DNA of 64,000 nucleotides from positions 1,736,001 to 1,800,000 of the forward strand of contig NHZP01000005.1 of the NCBI GenBank assembly GCA_003313425.1, written 5' to 3'. Shown in pieces: positions 34,701-44,776 of the stretch. Origin of the DNA: Pseudopyrenochaeta lycopersici. Taxonomy: Eukaryota; Ascomycota; Dothideomycetes; Pleosporales; Pseudopyrenochaetaceae. Within the stretch, counting starts at the first letter, position 1. The number at the start of each line of letters is the position of its first letter. A program made the translations under genes and the position numbers. The notes under the pieces are model-generated. The model had not been told where the DNA came from and searched no databases. It saw only the letters and a list, made by a program, of their open reading frames with translations.

Positions 34701-34867
34701 TAATATTTGTATACAAGGACGCAGATCGACTTAGGAGTTGTCCTGGTATATAGCATGAGAAAGCCTAGAATTATTGGAGTGCCTATCTAGCTGAGAACAG
34801 CTGCAAAGTCTAAGTACCTATAGTTTTGTCTGTTGCGGGGGTTGTTCCGTTGTAAAGGGATGTACGT
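31792..34867 (+). mobile_element. pogo-type element E2 (3,076 bp), RIP-decayed
   Basis: TIRs start ACGTACATCCCTTCGCAGCG (left) and ACGTACATCCCTTTACAACG (right, inverted). The three differences between them are C/T or G/A. Flanking TA lies at 31790-31791 and 34868-34869. The interior encodes a DDE transposase with many stops. The left ~505 bp and right ~460 bp match E1. The interior up to about 34405 matches the minus-strand copy at 62809-64000, but that copy lacks the right-end block. Confidence 0.88.
32361..34108 (+). pseudogene. pogo/Tigger-like DDE transposase, RIP-inactivated
   Basis: Reading through stops gives a full transposase: MDPASQALALELPL N-terminus, first catalytic Asp in NMDKTGIML (about 32840), second in VCDGFRTHET (about 33175), third in QPCDVLVFGPLKS (about 33285), then a basic C-terminus. 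At least ten stops occur, mostly TAG/TAA where CAG/CAA or CGA stands in the copy at 63108-64000. For example, VY-stop-E-stop-VERL here is AYREQVERL there. Compared with that copy, this one keeps about 90 bp near 33590-33690. It cannot make transposase now. Confidence 0.88.
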
Positions 34868-34959
34868 TAATGCAGTTCTTCCTCAGGTTCCCTAAGATGA
34901 TGCCTTGGCCTGCGACATGGGACGTTAAAAATGACCCGCCTCGCCTCGCCTAATTGAAA

Positions 34960-35343
34960 GGTACCGACCGGGGTGGCGACGTTGCATAAATTATCCTCGT
35001 ACTGCTGCCACAGGGCTGAGAATGCCTTCTAGGCGAGTTAGCGAGGCTAGAGGATTACATACTTTAATATTATAACTATTAGGAGTGATGAGCGCTTAGT
35101 AGTGGAGCTGTGGTGGAGGAGTCCTTCCACGTTGTAAATTGAGGGCTTCCGCAAATTAAGTACGGGGGTGACAATAATACTAGTATTTTTTCTAATAGCA
35201 GCTGTCAGGAGGTTAAGGAGGTCCTCCTGCACACGACCTGAGTAACGCAACATAAATATTCGGACGTGGTTAGAGTCCCTCTTGCTTTGAATTCTAAGTA
35301 CCTGTAATTTTTCTCGTTACAGAGTGATTCTCGCTACGTAGTG
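34960..35343 (+). repeat. Truncated E3-type right end
   Basis: GGTACCGACCGGGGTGGCGA at about 34960 and TCTAAGTACCTGTAATTTTT...CGCTACGTAGTG at 35288-35342 match, in order, landmarks of the E3 right arm. The region between has diverged. The terminal T and host TA are missing. It lies 90 bp after E2. Confidence 0.65.
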
Positions 35344-35345
35344 AA

Positions 35346-36167
35346 GCTTACATAATGATACACTTCACTGTCTAAATACTCCCTAATACCGTCGAAGTAA
35401 AAGCTATACCTATTCTTAATTATATAGGGCTTATAAACACGTATAATTGATTTTAGAACGTCTCTGATAGTTCCAGATAGTTCTACCTTAGCGATATCTT
35501 TCTCGTTATACCTGTCTGGAAACTGGACGTTAAGTGATTTTGGAATCAATATTTGGTCCAGGAAAAAAGGCCGAAATGTAGGGATAGCTACCACTGTCTT
35601 TAAGTCCCTACCAAGCTCCCAGCGTATATTTTGACCGATTACATTACTGCTCGAATACGCCAAGATCGGTCTGCTTAACATTGATATAAGCCATGACGGT
35701 TGCTCCTTAAGAAGCGTCTTGATAACCGTATTAGTAGTTTTCCAGTCCTTCCTCATTTCAGAGAAGTATTTATCGAAAGACTCCTTTAGCCCAGTTGTCG
35801 ACTTAAAGGAGGAGAACAAGACTGCCGTGGAAATTTAGTCTTCGGCAATCCGCTTAAATAACTAGAGTTAATGGATTCTATGACTTTGTTACTTACTTTG
35901 GAAATCTAAGCTTGTAACGCTTTCTAGAGCGGTTACGAAGAAGTCTGCGCCCCTCTTACTTCGATGCTACTTCCGTACTCCATCCTTAATGAGCTTGGCC
36001 ATAATCGGGCTTGATCCTTCATTTGCTGCGACGTTGAGTAACGGGACTCCGCCTATGAATATCTCGTTTCTACGTTCGCGTGGAAGTACATCAAGTAGTT
36101 TAGAAACCTTTTCGTATTTCATTGATCGTATAGCCTCGTACAGTTCGGTTTTATTAGGTCTAATCAT
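35346..36167 (-). pseudogene. Hypothetical protein with N-terminal ankyrin-like segment, broken
   Basis: A minus-strand frame from 36167 encodes MIRPNKTELYEAIRSM and an ankyrin-like turn (GGVPLLNVAANEGSSPIMAKLI). After about 150 bp without an open frame a second frame (35819-35346) encodes a 155-residue stretch with WELGRDLKTVVAIPTFRPFF and YKPYIIKNRYSFYFDGIREY. I do not recognise the second part. Its 3' end runs straight into the E3-type terminus, so the gene was probably truncated by that insertion. Confidence 0.4.
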
Positions 36168-36179
36168 TTTTAGTACTCT

Positions 36180-37600
36180 GAATTAGAAGATTTTGGTACT
36201 TCTACGACAGCTGTCCCTTCTTATAGGGCTAATGTTCCTGACGCCAGTTTGTAGTACGTTTGCTTACTATTACTGTCATACTATTGACAACCGATCCGCT
36301 TAAAGGAGGTAATCACAGTGATTGATTAGGTCAAATTTATGATTACCATGGGTAATAAATCTACTGTGCTAAGCCGATTAAGTTAGTTAACTTTGCTCAC
36401 AATAGTTTTATACGATATGATATCTTTTGAAACCCGTTTCAAAGTGGCAGCTGACAGTGATAGATGCACTTATGTATTACTAATTAGGACAGTACTTGTG
36501 AAGGCGCTAGGTAAAGAACACTTAGACGGGAGCATATGCTGACAAGAGGCTGCTGGCGCATCCGGTCTACGTCACAGCTACCAGCCCTAGATTATATCAG
36601 CCTTAACGTGAAGGTGATTTTTAAGGCCCAGTAACTGCTAGTCAGCAAAAATTCTGCGGAGCCCTATAAGACCTAACTTAGGTAAATTTCTTGTTAATGT
36701 ATTCTCTAGCAATTCTATTAATTCAAAAAATAGTTTCTATACTAACTCTAGCAAAATATCGCAGCCATAGAAAGCCATCCCTAGCAAGCCTCTACTTGCT
36801 ACCAATTCCTCTACAGTCAACATCGAGAACGCTTCACCTACTATCAATCCAACAAGCCCGATACATAGCGAACTTAAGGTGCCTAAGCCTGCTAGCTCTT
36901 AAAGCGCTCGGCTGGCGACCAACTCCTCTACTGGCAACATCGAGCATTTATAGAAAGTGTAACGTTCAGGGCCTCTAGTACTCGGGCCGCGATATCCGGC
37001 ACATAACTTTCTTTGGCAAGATTTTAGTTGGTCGACAGTTGAATGCAATACCGTCAGAACCTCCTGAAGTTCAAGTCTTAAATCCATTTCTATGCCGTAT
37101 AAAGCGTCTCTGAGCCCCTTACACATTCCACTACATTATGACCAACTAAGCAGAGAATGACTTGACCGGTCTTTTTTACTAACACTATAATGATTTCTAA
37201 ATATGATTGCTAAACTTATGCATAACGTTAGCTCCTGGCTAATTGTTGCCTTATTCTTGCACATATTGATCATGCTAGCTAAGTTACCTTTCTGCCCGCA
37301 TTCGCGTTGGCCACGACTATTTCGCCGTCTTTGATGCTAAGACATGCCCACCTGTCAACCAACCGAACGGTACCCGGGAGGTACGTTATTGTTAGATTTA
37401 AGGACTATTTGGCTTGATCTTTGATGAACGTGATTGATTCTATTCGTGTGTTCCCTATTTTCTCCTTTTATGGAGTGTGTGTGTGCCAAGTGGTTACACC
37501 CGAGCTTTGTACTACAATACAGTATCGCGTACCCTCGCTGCTATGCTGTTTTATCTGACACACCCCCTTAGCTTGGAAACCATTTCAAGCTGGACAAGAA
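36180..37600. other. 1.4 kb without a supported gene
   Basis: AT-rich sequence between the broken ankyrin-like gene and the copia fragment. A frame at 36691-36978 contains a diverged internal duplication (CCAATTCCTCTACAG near 36799 and CCAACTCCTCTACTG near 36919). No domain was recognised. The part next to the copia fragment may include an eroded LTR, but I could not pair one. Confidence 0.4.
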
Positions 37601-37663
37601 CCACTTTCGATGTCTTCTAGTGAATCTATAGGTCGTGTACAAGGAGTATTGATCGCCGTCTAG

Positions 37664-38437
37664 CTACGCCTGTTCGATCTCTAGCTTCTTAATTTGGCTT
37701 TGGATCTCTTTAAGGCGTGCTGCTGTTAGATCTCTGCTTCCTGTGAGCTCTACAAGGCCTATTTGGCTTAGAAACTGCGTCCAGTTGTTGGCTGGCAACG
37801 CCTTTGTAAAGCTATCAGCTAGCATGTCAGCCGATTGGACATGGATGACCCGAATACTTTTTCTTGACACCTCCTGTCTCAGCCAATGATTGTGAATGTC
37901 CACATGCCGGAGCTTGGTTTGCAGCCGTGAGACTTTATTATTGATTAGCCGGATGGTTTGAGTGTTATCGCATTGTATCGTGATTGTGTCCTTAGGCAGA
38001 TTGATTTGCAGTTCCTTAAGTAGTCGTGATATGAATATAGCTTCTTTTGCGGCAGTTTTGCCACTTGTGATAGCGCAAGAAGCTCAGCTTCTGTAGTCGA
38101 TGTTGTGACTGTATCTTGCTTACTTGCTTTCCAAGCAATCAAACCGCCGAATAACTTGATTGTGTATCCCTGCGAGCTCTTTCTATCGATTGTGTTGTCT
38201 GCAAACGAGGCATCGCTTGCTACTTTAAGACAGTCATCTCCACCAAGCTCAAGGGCTCTTGATTTGGTGCTTTGGAGGTAAAGGAGAACTCGGTTAGCTG
38301 CTGTATGGTGCTCAGTGCCAGGGTTCATAAGGAATCGGGCTAGCCTTGATGTTGCAAAGGCGATGTCCGGTCGGGTTGTAACAGCTGCATATAGCAGAGA
38401 TCTGATCTTGCGTTGGTACTTGTTGATTTCTGATGGA
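37664..38437 (-). pseudogene. Ty1/copia retrotransposon 3' fragment (RNase H)
   Basis: Minus-strand pieces encode the end of reverse transcriptase (INKYQRKIRSLLYAAVTTRP) and a copia RNase H domain (SDASFADN, SSQGYTIKLFGG, TTSTTEAELLALSQ). These are followed by the HVQSADMLADSFTKAL motif typical of copia polyprotein C-termini. A frame break lies near 37940-38030. It stops sharply at 38437, where hAT-like repeat DNA begins. The 5' half of a copia element in the same orientation is at 42270-44332. Confidence 0.85.
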
Positions 38438-38545
38438 CAGTGATCGGAATGGTCTGGTTTGGTCTGGTCTAGAGGTTAAACCAGACCAGACCAGATGTTT
38501 TGGTTTGGTCTGGTCCGGTCTAACCGGTTAGACCAACAAGACCGC
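38438..38545. repeat. Palindromic TGGTCTGG-rich repeat
   Basis: Starts CAGTGATCGGAATGGTCTGG, hAT-terminus-like, and contains mirrored runs GGTTTGGTCTGGTCTAGAGG / TTAAACCAGACCAGACCAGA. It abuts the copia break. Similar GGTCTGG-rich subterminal DNA occurs in the hAT element that follows. No target duplication was found. Confidence 0.5.
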
Positions 38546-38721
38546 CAAGACCGCTAAGAACGAGGCTGAAGGAAGGAAGGAAAGAAATGTATTATGCTAC
38601 TAGATATCAACCATACTGTTGTTATTCTCACTATCCTTGCTGTTGTTGTCATCTTTAAATTGGGGCCTTCTATACCAGGCCCGGAGGCACTCACACGCCT
38701 CTATAATATCTGCCTTCAGCC

Positions 38722-41700
38722 TAGTGATGTAAATGGTCTGGATTTGATGTGGACTGGACTGGATATCCAGCTGGATTTCTTGGCGGTTTTATGTGGATAT
38801 TTTGTCTGGTCTGGACTGGATTCGATCTCCTGAATGTCCACATAAATCCAAATCCAGATATATATAGGTGCATGGTGTTTGGGGTTGTGTCAGCCAATAG
38901 AATGGTGATGGCCAGCCTCATCCGGAACGATTGCGTCAGCAACGTCTTTCAGCTCACTTTTGGTTAGTTTTCAGCTCATGCGACTGTGCAAGCTCGCACC
39001 GCGATCATCTACTCATCGCGTATATTATTTCTTACTTAAAAAGCCACTAGATTAACATGCAAATTAATCAGCTTACACCCCCTTTCTTCGCTCGTAGAGT
39101 GAACAGCGCCCTCGTTGCCCGTATCACGCTCATCATACTCATCATCCTCAGCTCTAAGCTCATCGTTTCCAGCACTAATATGCCCCCAAAACGAGCTGCC
39201 CGTACCTCTACAAACGCCAAGAAGCGTCGGAAATGTCAACAAGAAGCTGCAGATCCTAAGCCAACATTTATTAGTTCGTCACCTTCTCTCTCTGAAGATG
39301 AGTTCGAACCCGCAGCTCAGCCTACTCTTCCACCTCAATCCTTTGAACTCCACGGACGTAGATATTATAAGGCGTCAGAAATTATCACCTCAGGGCGTCC
39401 TCCAAAGAAAACAACGTCGCATATTTAGGAGGAGGAAAAGGGCTACAAGATCATTGACATCGAATCAATAACCGAGCACTACTACTGCTGTGAGTGTCTT
39501 GATCGAAAGAAGGACCGTACATACCGCCCTCTCAAATTAAATAGCAATTCAAGCGTTTTGAATCACTGGGAGACCGAACACAATATTGATAGGAGCGGCA
39601 AGCCTCTACCAAAGAAGGGATCAATCGACAAGCAGTTAGTTAATCAACCAAAGAAGAACCTCTCACAGGTTGTCTGGGCGCCAGACTTTATGTTGTTTAA
39701 AATGCTTCTAATTCGGTGGATCGTGTTCTGCCATATCGCCTTTGCTCAGCTTGAAAATGGTTACTTTTTAGAGCTTCTTACATACCTTAATCGTAAGCTT
39801 ACAAAGCTCATCCCTGGCCGACATACCATTCGAAAATAGGTTATCAATGAGTTCCTAAAACAGAAGAAAAGCCTACAGAAGGAGCTACGTTGTGCCCGTT
39901 CAAGTATCCACCTCTCATTTGATCTTTGGACGTCACCAAATTGCCACGCAATTATTGCTATCTGCGCTCACTACGTCGATCAAAACGGCGCCTTGCAAAC
40001 CAAGCTGATAGCACTCCGTCGCGTTGAAGGAGAGCACTCTAGTGAGAACCAGGCGGCTATTGTATTAAAGGTGATCAAAGAATATAGAATTCGGAAGAAG
40101 ATTAGCTACTTCATGCTTGATAACGCATCTTCAAACGATACCTGCGTTGATTGTATTTTACGCAAGCTATATCCAAACATGACCGAGAAACAGCGCAAGA
40201 GTCGTCGCCTCCGTTGCCTTGGACACGTCGTTAACCTTATTGCCCAGGCCTTCCTCTTAGGAACGAAGTCGGATGAAGCTTTAGAAGAGCTGGAACTTGC
40301 ATATTTAAGGAAGGACTACAACAAGATTGCTGCGTTTTGGAGAAGGCGTGGCGCCCTAGGACGCCTCCACAACGTTGTTCGGTATATTCGAATGACGCCT
40401 CAGCGCCGTTCTGAGTTTAGAAGATATAGGATAGGTGGTACGTGGGCGCTCTTCGATAATTTGGAGGTGAGTGATTTTGTAGAGCAAACTAACCAATTAG
40501 AAGCCGTGGAACACTAACTACTAATAGCTTATTTAAACCAACTCTACACGTTGGAACACCTTTTTTGTATCAATCGGCCGAGCCCTTAATTGCAAGCAAC
40601 GGATTGAACGCTTCTGTGCCACCCATATACCTAGACGCGGCGTTGGTATCGAAAAAGATCGCCTTAACGCTCAACATTGGCTTCTCCTTGAACAGCTTCA
40701 TACATGCCTCCAACCGTTCTATGAGGCCACACTTTTGACCCAAGGACAAAAGGATACACTCTGCCGATATTTCACAACGTTAGACTTTGTTCTACAAGAG
40801 ACGTATAGGGCTCAGGCATATTTTCAGGAGCAAGTCCAAGAGCACCCCGAGAGGGATGAATTCAATATTTTAGCAGCTGGAGCAGCTACTGCTTGGGAAA
40901 AGGCAGAGACCTACTACAATCTAGTAGATGAATCTCCTGCTTATTACGCCTCCCACGTCCTTCGGCCTGCAAAGAAGTGGCTCTGGTTTCATGAGCAATG
41001 GGACGATCATGAAGAGAAAAAGAATTGGCTGGTTAATCGTAAGATTACTCAGGGCGTTCAGGAACTCTGGGAGAGCAAATATAAAGGGAAGAACGCCGCG
41101 GAGTTGTTAAGTGATAAAAACCAACCACAGAAGCCACAGAAACCTCGTCAATCTAACAACTTTGGTCGCCTTCGAGCTTACAAAGAAGTCAAGCAAAAGG
41201 CCTCTGCCACTTCAGATCGATACACGGCCTTCATTAACACTGATCCAGAGGATGAAGAAGACGTCTTAGCGTACTGGAATGCCCGCTATACCACACAACC
41301 TGATCTTGCTCGATTTGCGCTCGATATGCTGTCTATACCAATAATGTCAGCTGAATGCGAACGCGTATTTAGTAGCGCTAAACTCCTTATCTCTAACACC
41401 CGTAACCGACTTTCTGTTAATATTATTAAGGCCAACGAGTGCCTTAAAGGGTGGTATGGCCGCCCGAAGGAGGAGACAACAGATGTAGATATTCAGCAGG
41501 AGCTTAGTAAGGAAATAAGAGGTCTAGGGGGAACAGATGTTATATATAGCGAGAAGGATAATAGTATATCTGCGGAGATGAATTCCGATCAAGAACCACC
41601 TAAAGAGGTGCTGGAGGAGGCTCAGGAGGAGGCAGAGGATAAGATTCGAATTAATGATGATCAAGAGCTGAGTAAACCTAATGAGGATTGGCTTAGTATG

Positions 41701-41900
41701 GATGAGGATGGTGAGGTTTTCTTTAAGGATGTAAACTGGCGTTCAATATTATGCCAAAGCTCCACCATCCCTACTTATTTTTACCTAGATTTGGATTTAC
41801 TTGGTTTGGTCTGGATAATCCAGTAAATCCAGCTAGTTTATCTGGACTGGACTGGATTCGACCTCAAAATCCAGTCCAGTCCAGACCATTTACATCACTA
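38722..41900 (+). mobile_element. hAT element hAT4 (about 3.2 kb), decayed
   Basis: The left end TAGTGATGTAAATGGTCTGG matches the inverted right end (CCAGACCATTTACATCACTA) over about 20 bp. Subterminal DNA carries repeated CTGGACTGGA motifs at both ends (38745-38825 and 41815-41890). The 8-bp flanks differ (CTTCAGCC versus GTTTACTG), so no target duplication survives and the flanks have rearranged. It lies between the two halves of a copia element whose reverse transcriptase part is missing. Confidence 0.75.
39180..41826 (+). pseudogene. hAT4 transposase, broken
   Basis: In order: MPPKRAARTSTNAKKRRKC; a BED-like finger (YYCCECLDRKKDR ... LNHWETEHNI, about 39480-39590); the first Asp in FDLWTSPNC; the second in FMLDNASSND; CxxH in CLGHVVNL (about 40215); and, in a later frame, the C-terminal region with MSAECERVFSSAKLLIS (about 41345). 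At least three stops or frame changes occur, near 39427, 39838 and 40515. The 41826 end reads into the terminal repeat. It is the same general class as hAT1/hAT2 but a distinct family. Confidence 0.85.
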
Positions 41901-42269
41901 GTTTACTGTAATTGAATCGCTGTAATTGTAATAAGTCATTTCTATCTAAGTTTGGAATAACGGAACCTCACTGTCACTCGCATTGTCTTCGATAGCGGCT
42001 TAATAAAGTCATTTCATGCCTTTCATGCTTAGCGAATCTTTGTCCAAAAGAATACCTTCAACTAACTATTAGTAGTAAGATTGACCGGAATGGCTGACAG
42101 AAAGGAGGTCAACTATCCACACAAAACCCCGTACCTCTAATACCCCTAAGTCTGTTAGTTAAAGAAGTCGGTTGGTTTAATAGCCCCACCGTCACACTCC
42201 CCCCTAGGGCAGCAGCCGTTGCCTCAGGTAAGCCATCTTGTTTAGCTCCCACATCTAGTCTCGTCTGTG
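41901..42269. other. Junction between hAT4 and copia, no gene
   Basis: AT-rich DNA without recognisable coding. The copia integrase C-terminus fades here and its reverse transcriptase region is absent. Confidence 0.45.
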
Positions 42270-44332
42270 TAGAGAAAGTCATAAGGGCTTCTTTAATTCA
42301 GCATTTAGGGTTCCAACGATCCTCCCATCTTCTAGTAGGATGCGGTAGTTAGTATTCCCCTCATAGCCTAATAATATGCGCATAGTCTTGTTCGTGGCTC
42401 AGTCAGCTTCTTCCTCTGCTTTAGTAGGACCAAGTATTCCCCCTCGACCCGATCACCCTTAGTCGTGATAAATCAGGCTTTTCGCCGTACCATGCCTAGT
42501 ATAGTGTCATCTGAAGCTTTAACGAGGGCGATCGGTTCGAGAGATATGCAGCCGTTCGAGCTATCTCCGGCCAGAACTTCGATAGAAGCTTTGCGTGTGC
42601 TAGTGTAGGTCCAACTCAATCATATATTGTCTTATAGGCTCTTTCAGCCACGCCATTCTGTTGGTGCTAATCTACACCTGTAATCTCAGGCTGAATCGCC
42701 CGGGAAAATAGGATGAATTTCATTTCTTCTCCCACTTGTTCAGGGATTCAATCAAGTCGTATCCGTCTACACTTCCGTTCAGGGCGCTCATTGTAGTCAA
42801 GAAAGAAGCGCAACAATTCAATGACAAATCCCTGCCGTCGTGGTATAGGGATGACCTCGATCCAGCCAGTCGAGTCGTCAACGATGGTAAGCCAGTAGCG
42901 ACTGCCATCGAGACCCTCATCAAATGGGCCTGCGACGTCCATATGGAGGAGTTCCATTGGAAATTCCCCCTTTCGACCTGAGCGGCTGTGCGGCGTTTCG
43001 GTCATTCGCCCCTAAAGGCATGGCTTGCATGGTTCTCGTGGCTCTACATCTCGAATGCCATAGGCTTGCTTCTTGAGCCGCCGTAGATTTGAATCGCTTA
43101 GATGAGCCAGTCGGTTGTGCCAAAGCGTCAATTGTGGGCTGACATGGTAGGCTAGAAAAGAAAGATTTGTCCATAGGTCGAGCGCATAAACGCCATGGTA
43201 TTTGCTTGCAGTATATGAGCTCCTCTTACTTGACTTATTGCGTACACTAGCGCCCTTGCTAGAGAATTCGACCTTAGCTCCGCGCTCGAGCAGCTGCGGC
43301 ACGGATATGAGGTTTGCATGAAAGAGGACGTTATCAAGGACAAGCCATCTTCTTCTGCCGTGTGAATTGCATAGAATATTGATCGTTCCTACTCCTGAGG
43401 GAGATGTGGATGCATCAACGCTCCTGAGTGCAGGCCCATGATATGTGCCTATTTGGACAAACTTCGAGGCATTGTTGCACACATGCTGAGCACAGCCGCT
43501 GTCGACGATCCAAGCGTCGCGAATTGGGAGCATCTTAGTGGCCATCATCGCGAGGGTATGGCTGACAGTGGTGCAGTTGTTTTCAACGTCCTTTTCAAAT
43601 GCTGCATTGACGTCTTCTCCGGTAACCTTTATTACCATAAAGGTAGGCTTCTTCGGGTCTTTTGGGCCACCTGCATCGTCGTCCTCGTCGTTGCTAGAGT
43701 ACGGTCTCTTTAGCGGCTTGTGTCCACTAGCTTGCGAGCCCTGTGCCCTTGCCTTGTGTCCCATTTCGTCTTTCCCTTAGCCTTTTAGTCTTAGATTTTT
43801 CCTAAAGCACTCAGTTTCAACGTGGTAGGGCTTTCGGCAGAAGGAGCAATAGGGTACATTATCAATCTCGATTCGGCATGTGGTTCCATCCGAAGATGGT
43901 ATGAGATTCTTCTAACCAGGTCCCCGGATCAACGCGAGGATAGGAAGTGTTTGCCCTAGGCTCGATCGTTCTCTTAGCTGCCCTTTTCTATGCTCTTCCT
44001 CGATTGCTTTATTTTCAATGTAATCGAAGGTCGGTGCCGCTTTAACTATATTCCCATCTGAATCTCTATCCGTTAACAAGATCCATTTGTCTAAAGATAT
44101 AATCGCGAAAGCCTTCATACTCAGCACCCAGCGCATGCAAGAAGAAAAATGTTCGCTTAATCTCTAAGGTGACACAGTCAGGATCGAGTAAAAGTTTCTC
44201 AGCGTGAATCCCTCTGATCTCAGCTCCAAGCGCCTGGGCGCTCCCGCACTTTTCTCGCGTGAGAGACATATATCGTCGTTGAAGGTTAACATAAGTCCCA
44301 GAGCCTTCTAGTTTAAAGTTGTCCAGTCCCAT
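42270..44332 (-). pseudogene. Ty1/copia retrotransposon 5' part (gag, protease, integrase)
   Basis: On the minus strand: a gag-like region (SAQALGAEIRGIHAEKLLL, LHALGAEYEGFRDYI), then protease AWIVDSGCAQHV (about 43520), GAG-pre-integrase with LTLWHNRLAHLSDSNLRRL, and the integrase core with LHMDVAGPFDE and YWLTIVDDSTGW. After stops, NGVAERAYKTIY and AWYGEKPDLSRLRVIGS follow (about 42650-42420). Several frame changes and stops occur, many of RIP type. The element should continue to reverse transcriptase but is interrupted; RNase H remains at 37664-38437. Confidence 0.88.
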
Positions 44333-44334
44333 AC

Positions 44335-44496
44335 TTCTGCCTCTTTAATCGTTGCTTCGCTGCAATCCTCTAACCTCTTCTCCGCCACAATTATGTTCTC
44401 TGGTACCGTGTTGCTAATGATGTCCCTCTCTCGTACCTTCGACAGTAGTATTATACCCTCTATTAGCTTATCATCTGAGCGCCAGGATATAAGCAT
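44335..44496 (-). pseudogene. PIF1-like helicase C-terminal fragment
   Basis: The minus strand encodes EGIILLSKVRERDI, NTVPENIIVAEKRLED and CSEATIKEAEVWDW. This matches the helicase fragment at 1-138 residue for residue over the shared part and extends it by about 20 residues to what looks like the natural C-terminus. It touches the copia gag remnant at 44332. It is an isolated fragment. Confidence 0.7.
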
Positions 44497-44776
44497 GCGC
44501 TAGAACTATATCCAAAATGAGACTCATCACAAAATTTCTAAGAATCCAGAATCCAGAATCCAAGCCACTGACATCTTGATAGCGTGACCATAGCTAGCTG
44601 CAGAGATGTCAACAATCAAGCCGATCAAGCCCTCGTCGTCGGCTTGGCTTGAGGCTTGATTTGGAGTCGTTAGGCTTGACTTGTTTGACTTGATTACTTA
44701 GATGAGGCTGGCTTGGCTTGAAGCTTGATCGGTGGCTTGATTGTTTATTGTTGTAGAGATCGCTCGGTTATACTAA

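Noticed and set aside
11557..35343. A Starship-type giant element linking all the HET and accessory genes
   Set aside because: No DUF3435 tyrosine recombinase or matching short direct repeats were seen; TA-flanked TIR elements explain the boundaries better.
36691..36978. 95-aa leucine-rich frame
   Set aside because: Composition reflects a short diverged duplication; no motif or homologous family recognised.
38438..41908. An 8-bp target duplication for hAT4, using either 38438 or 38722 as the left end
   Set aside because: The flanks CTGATGGA or CTTCAGCC do not recur at the right end, so no intact insertion site can be claimed.
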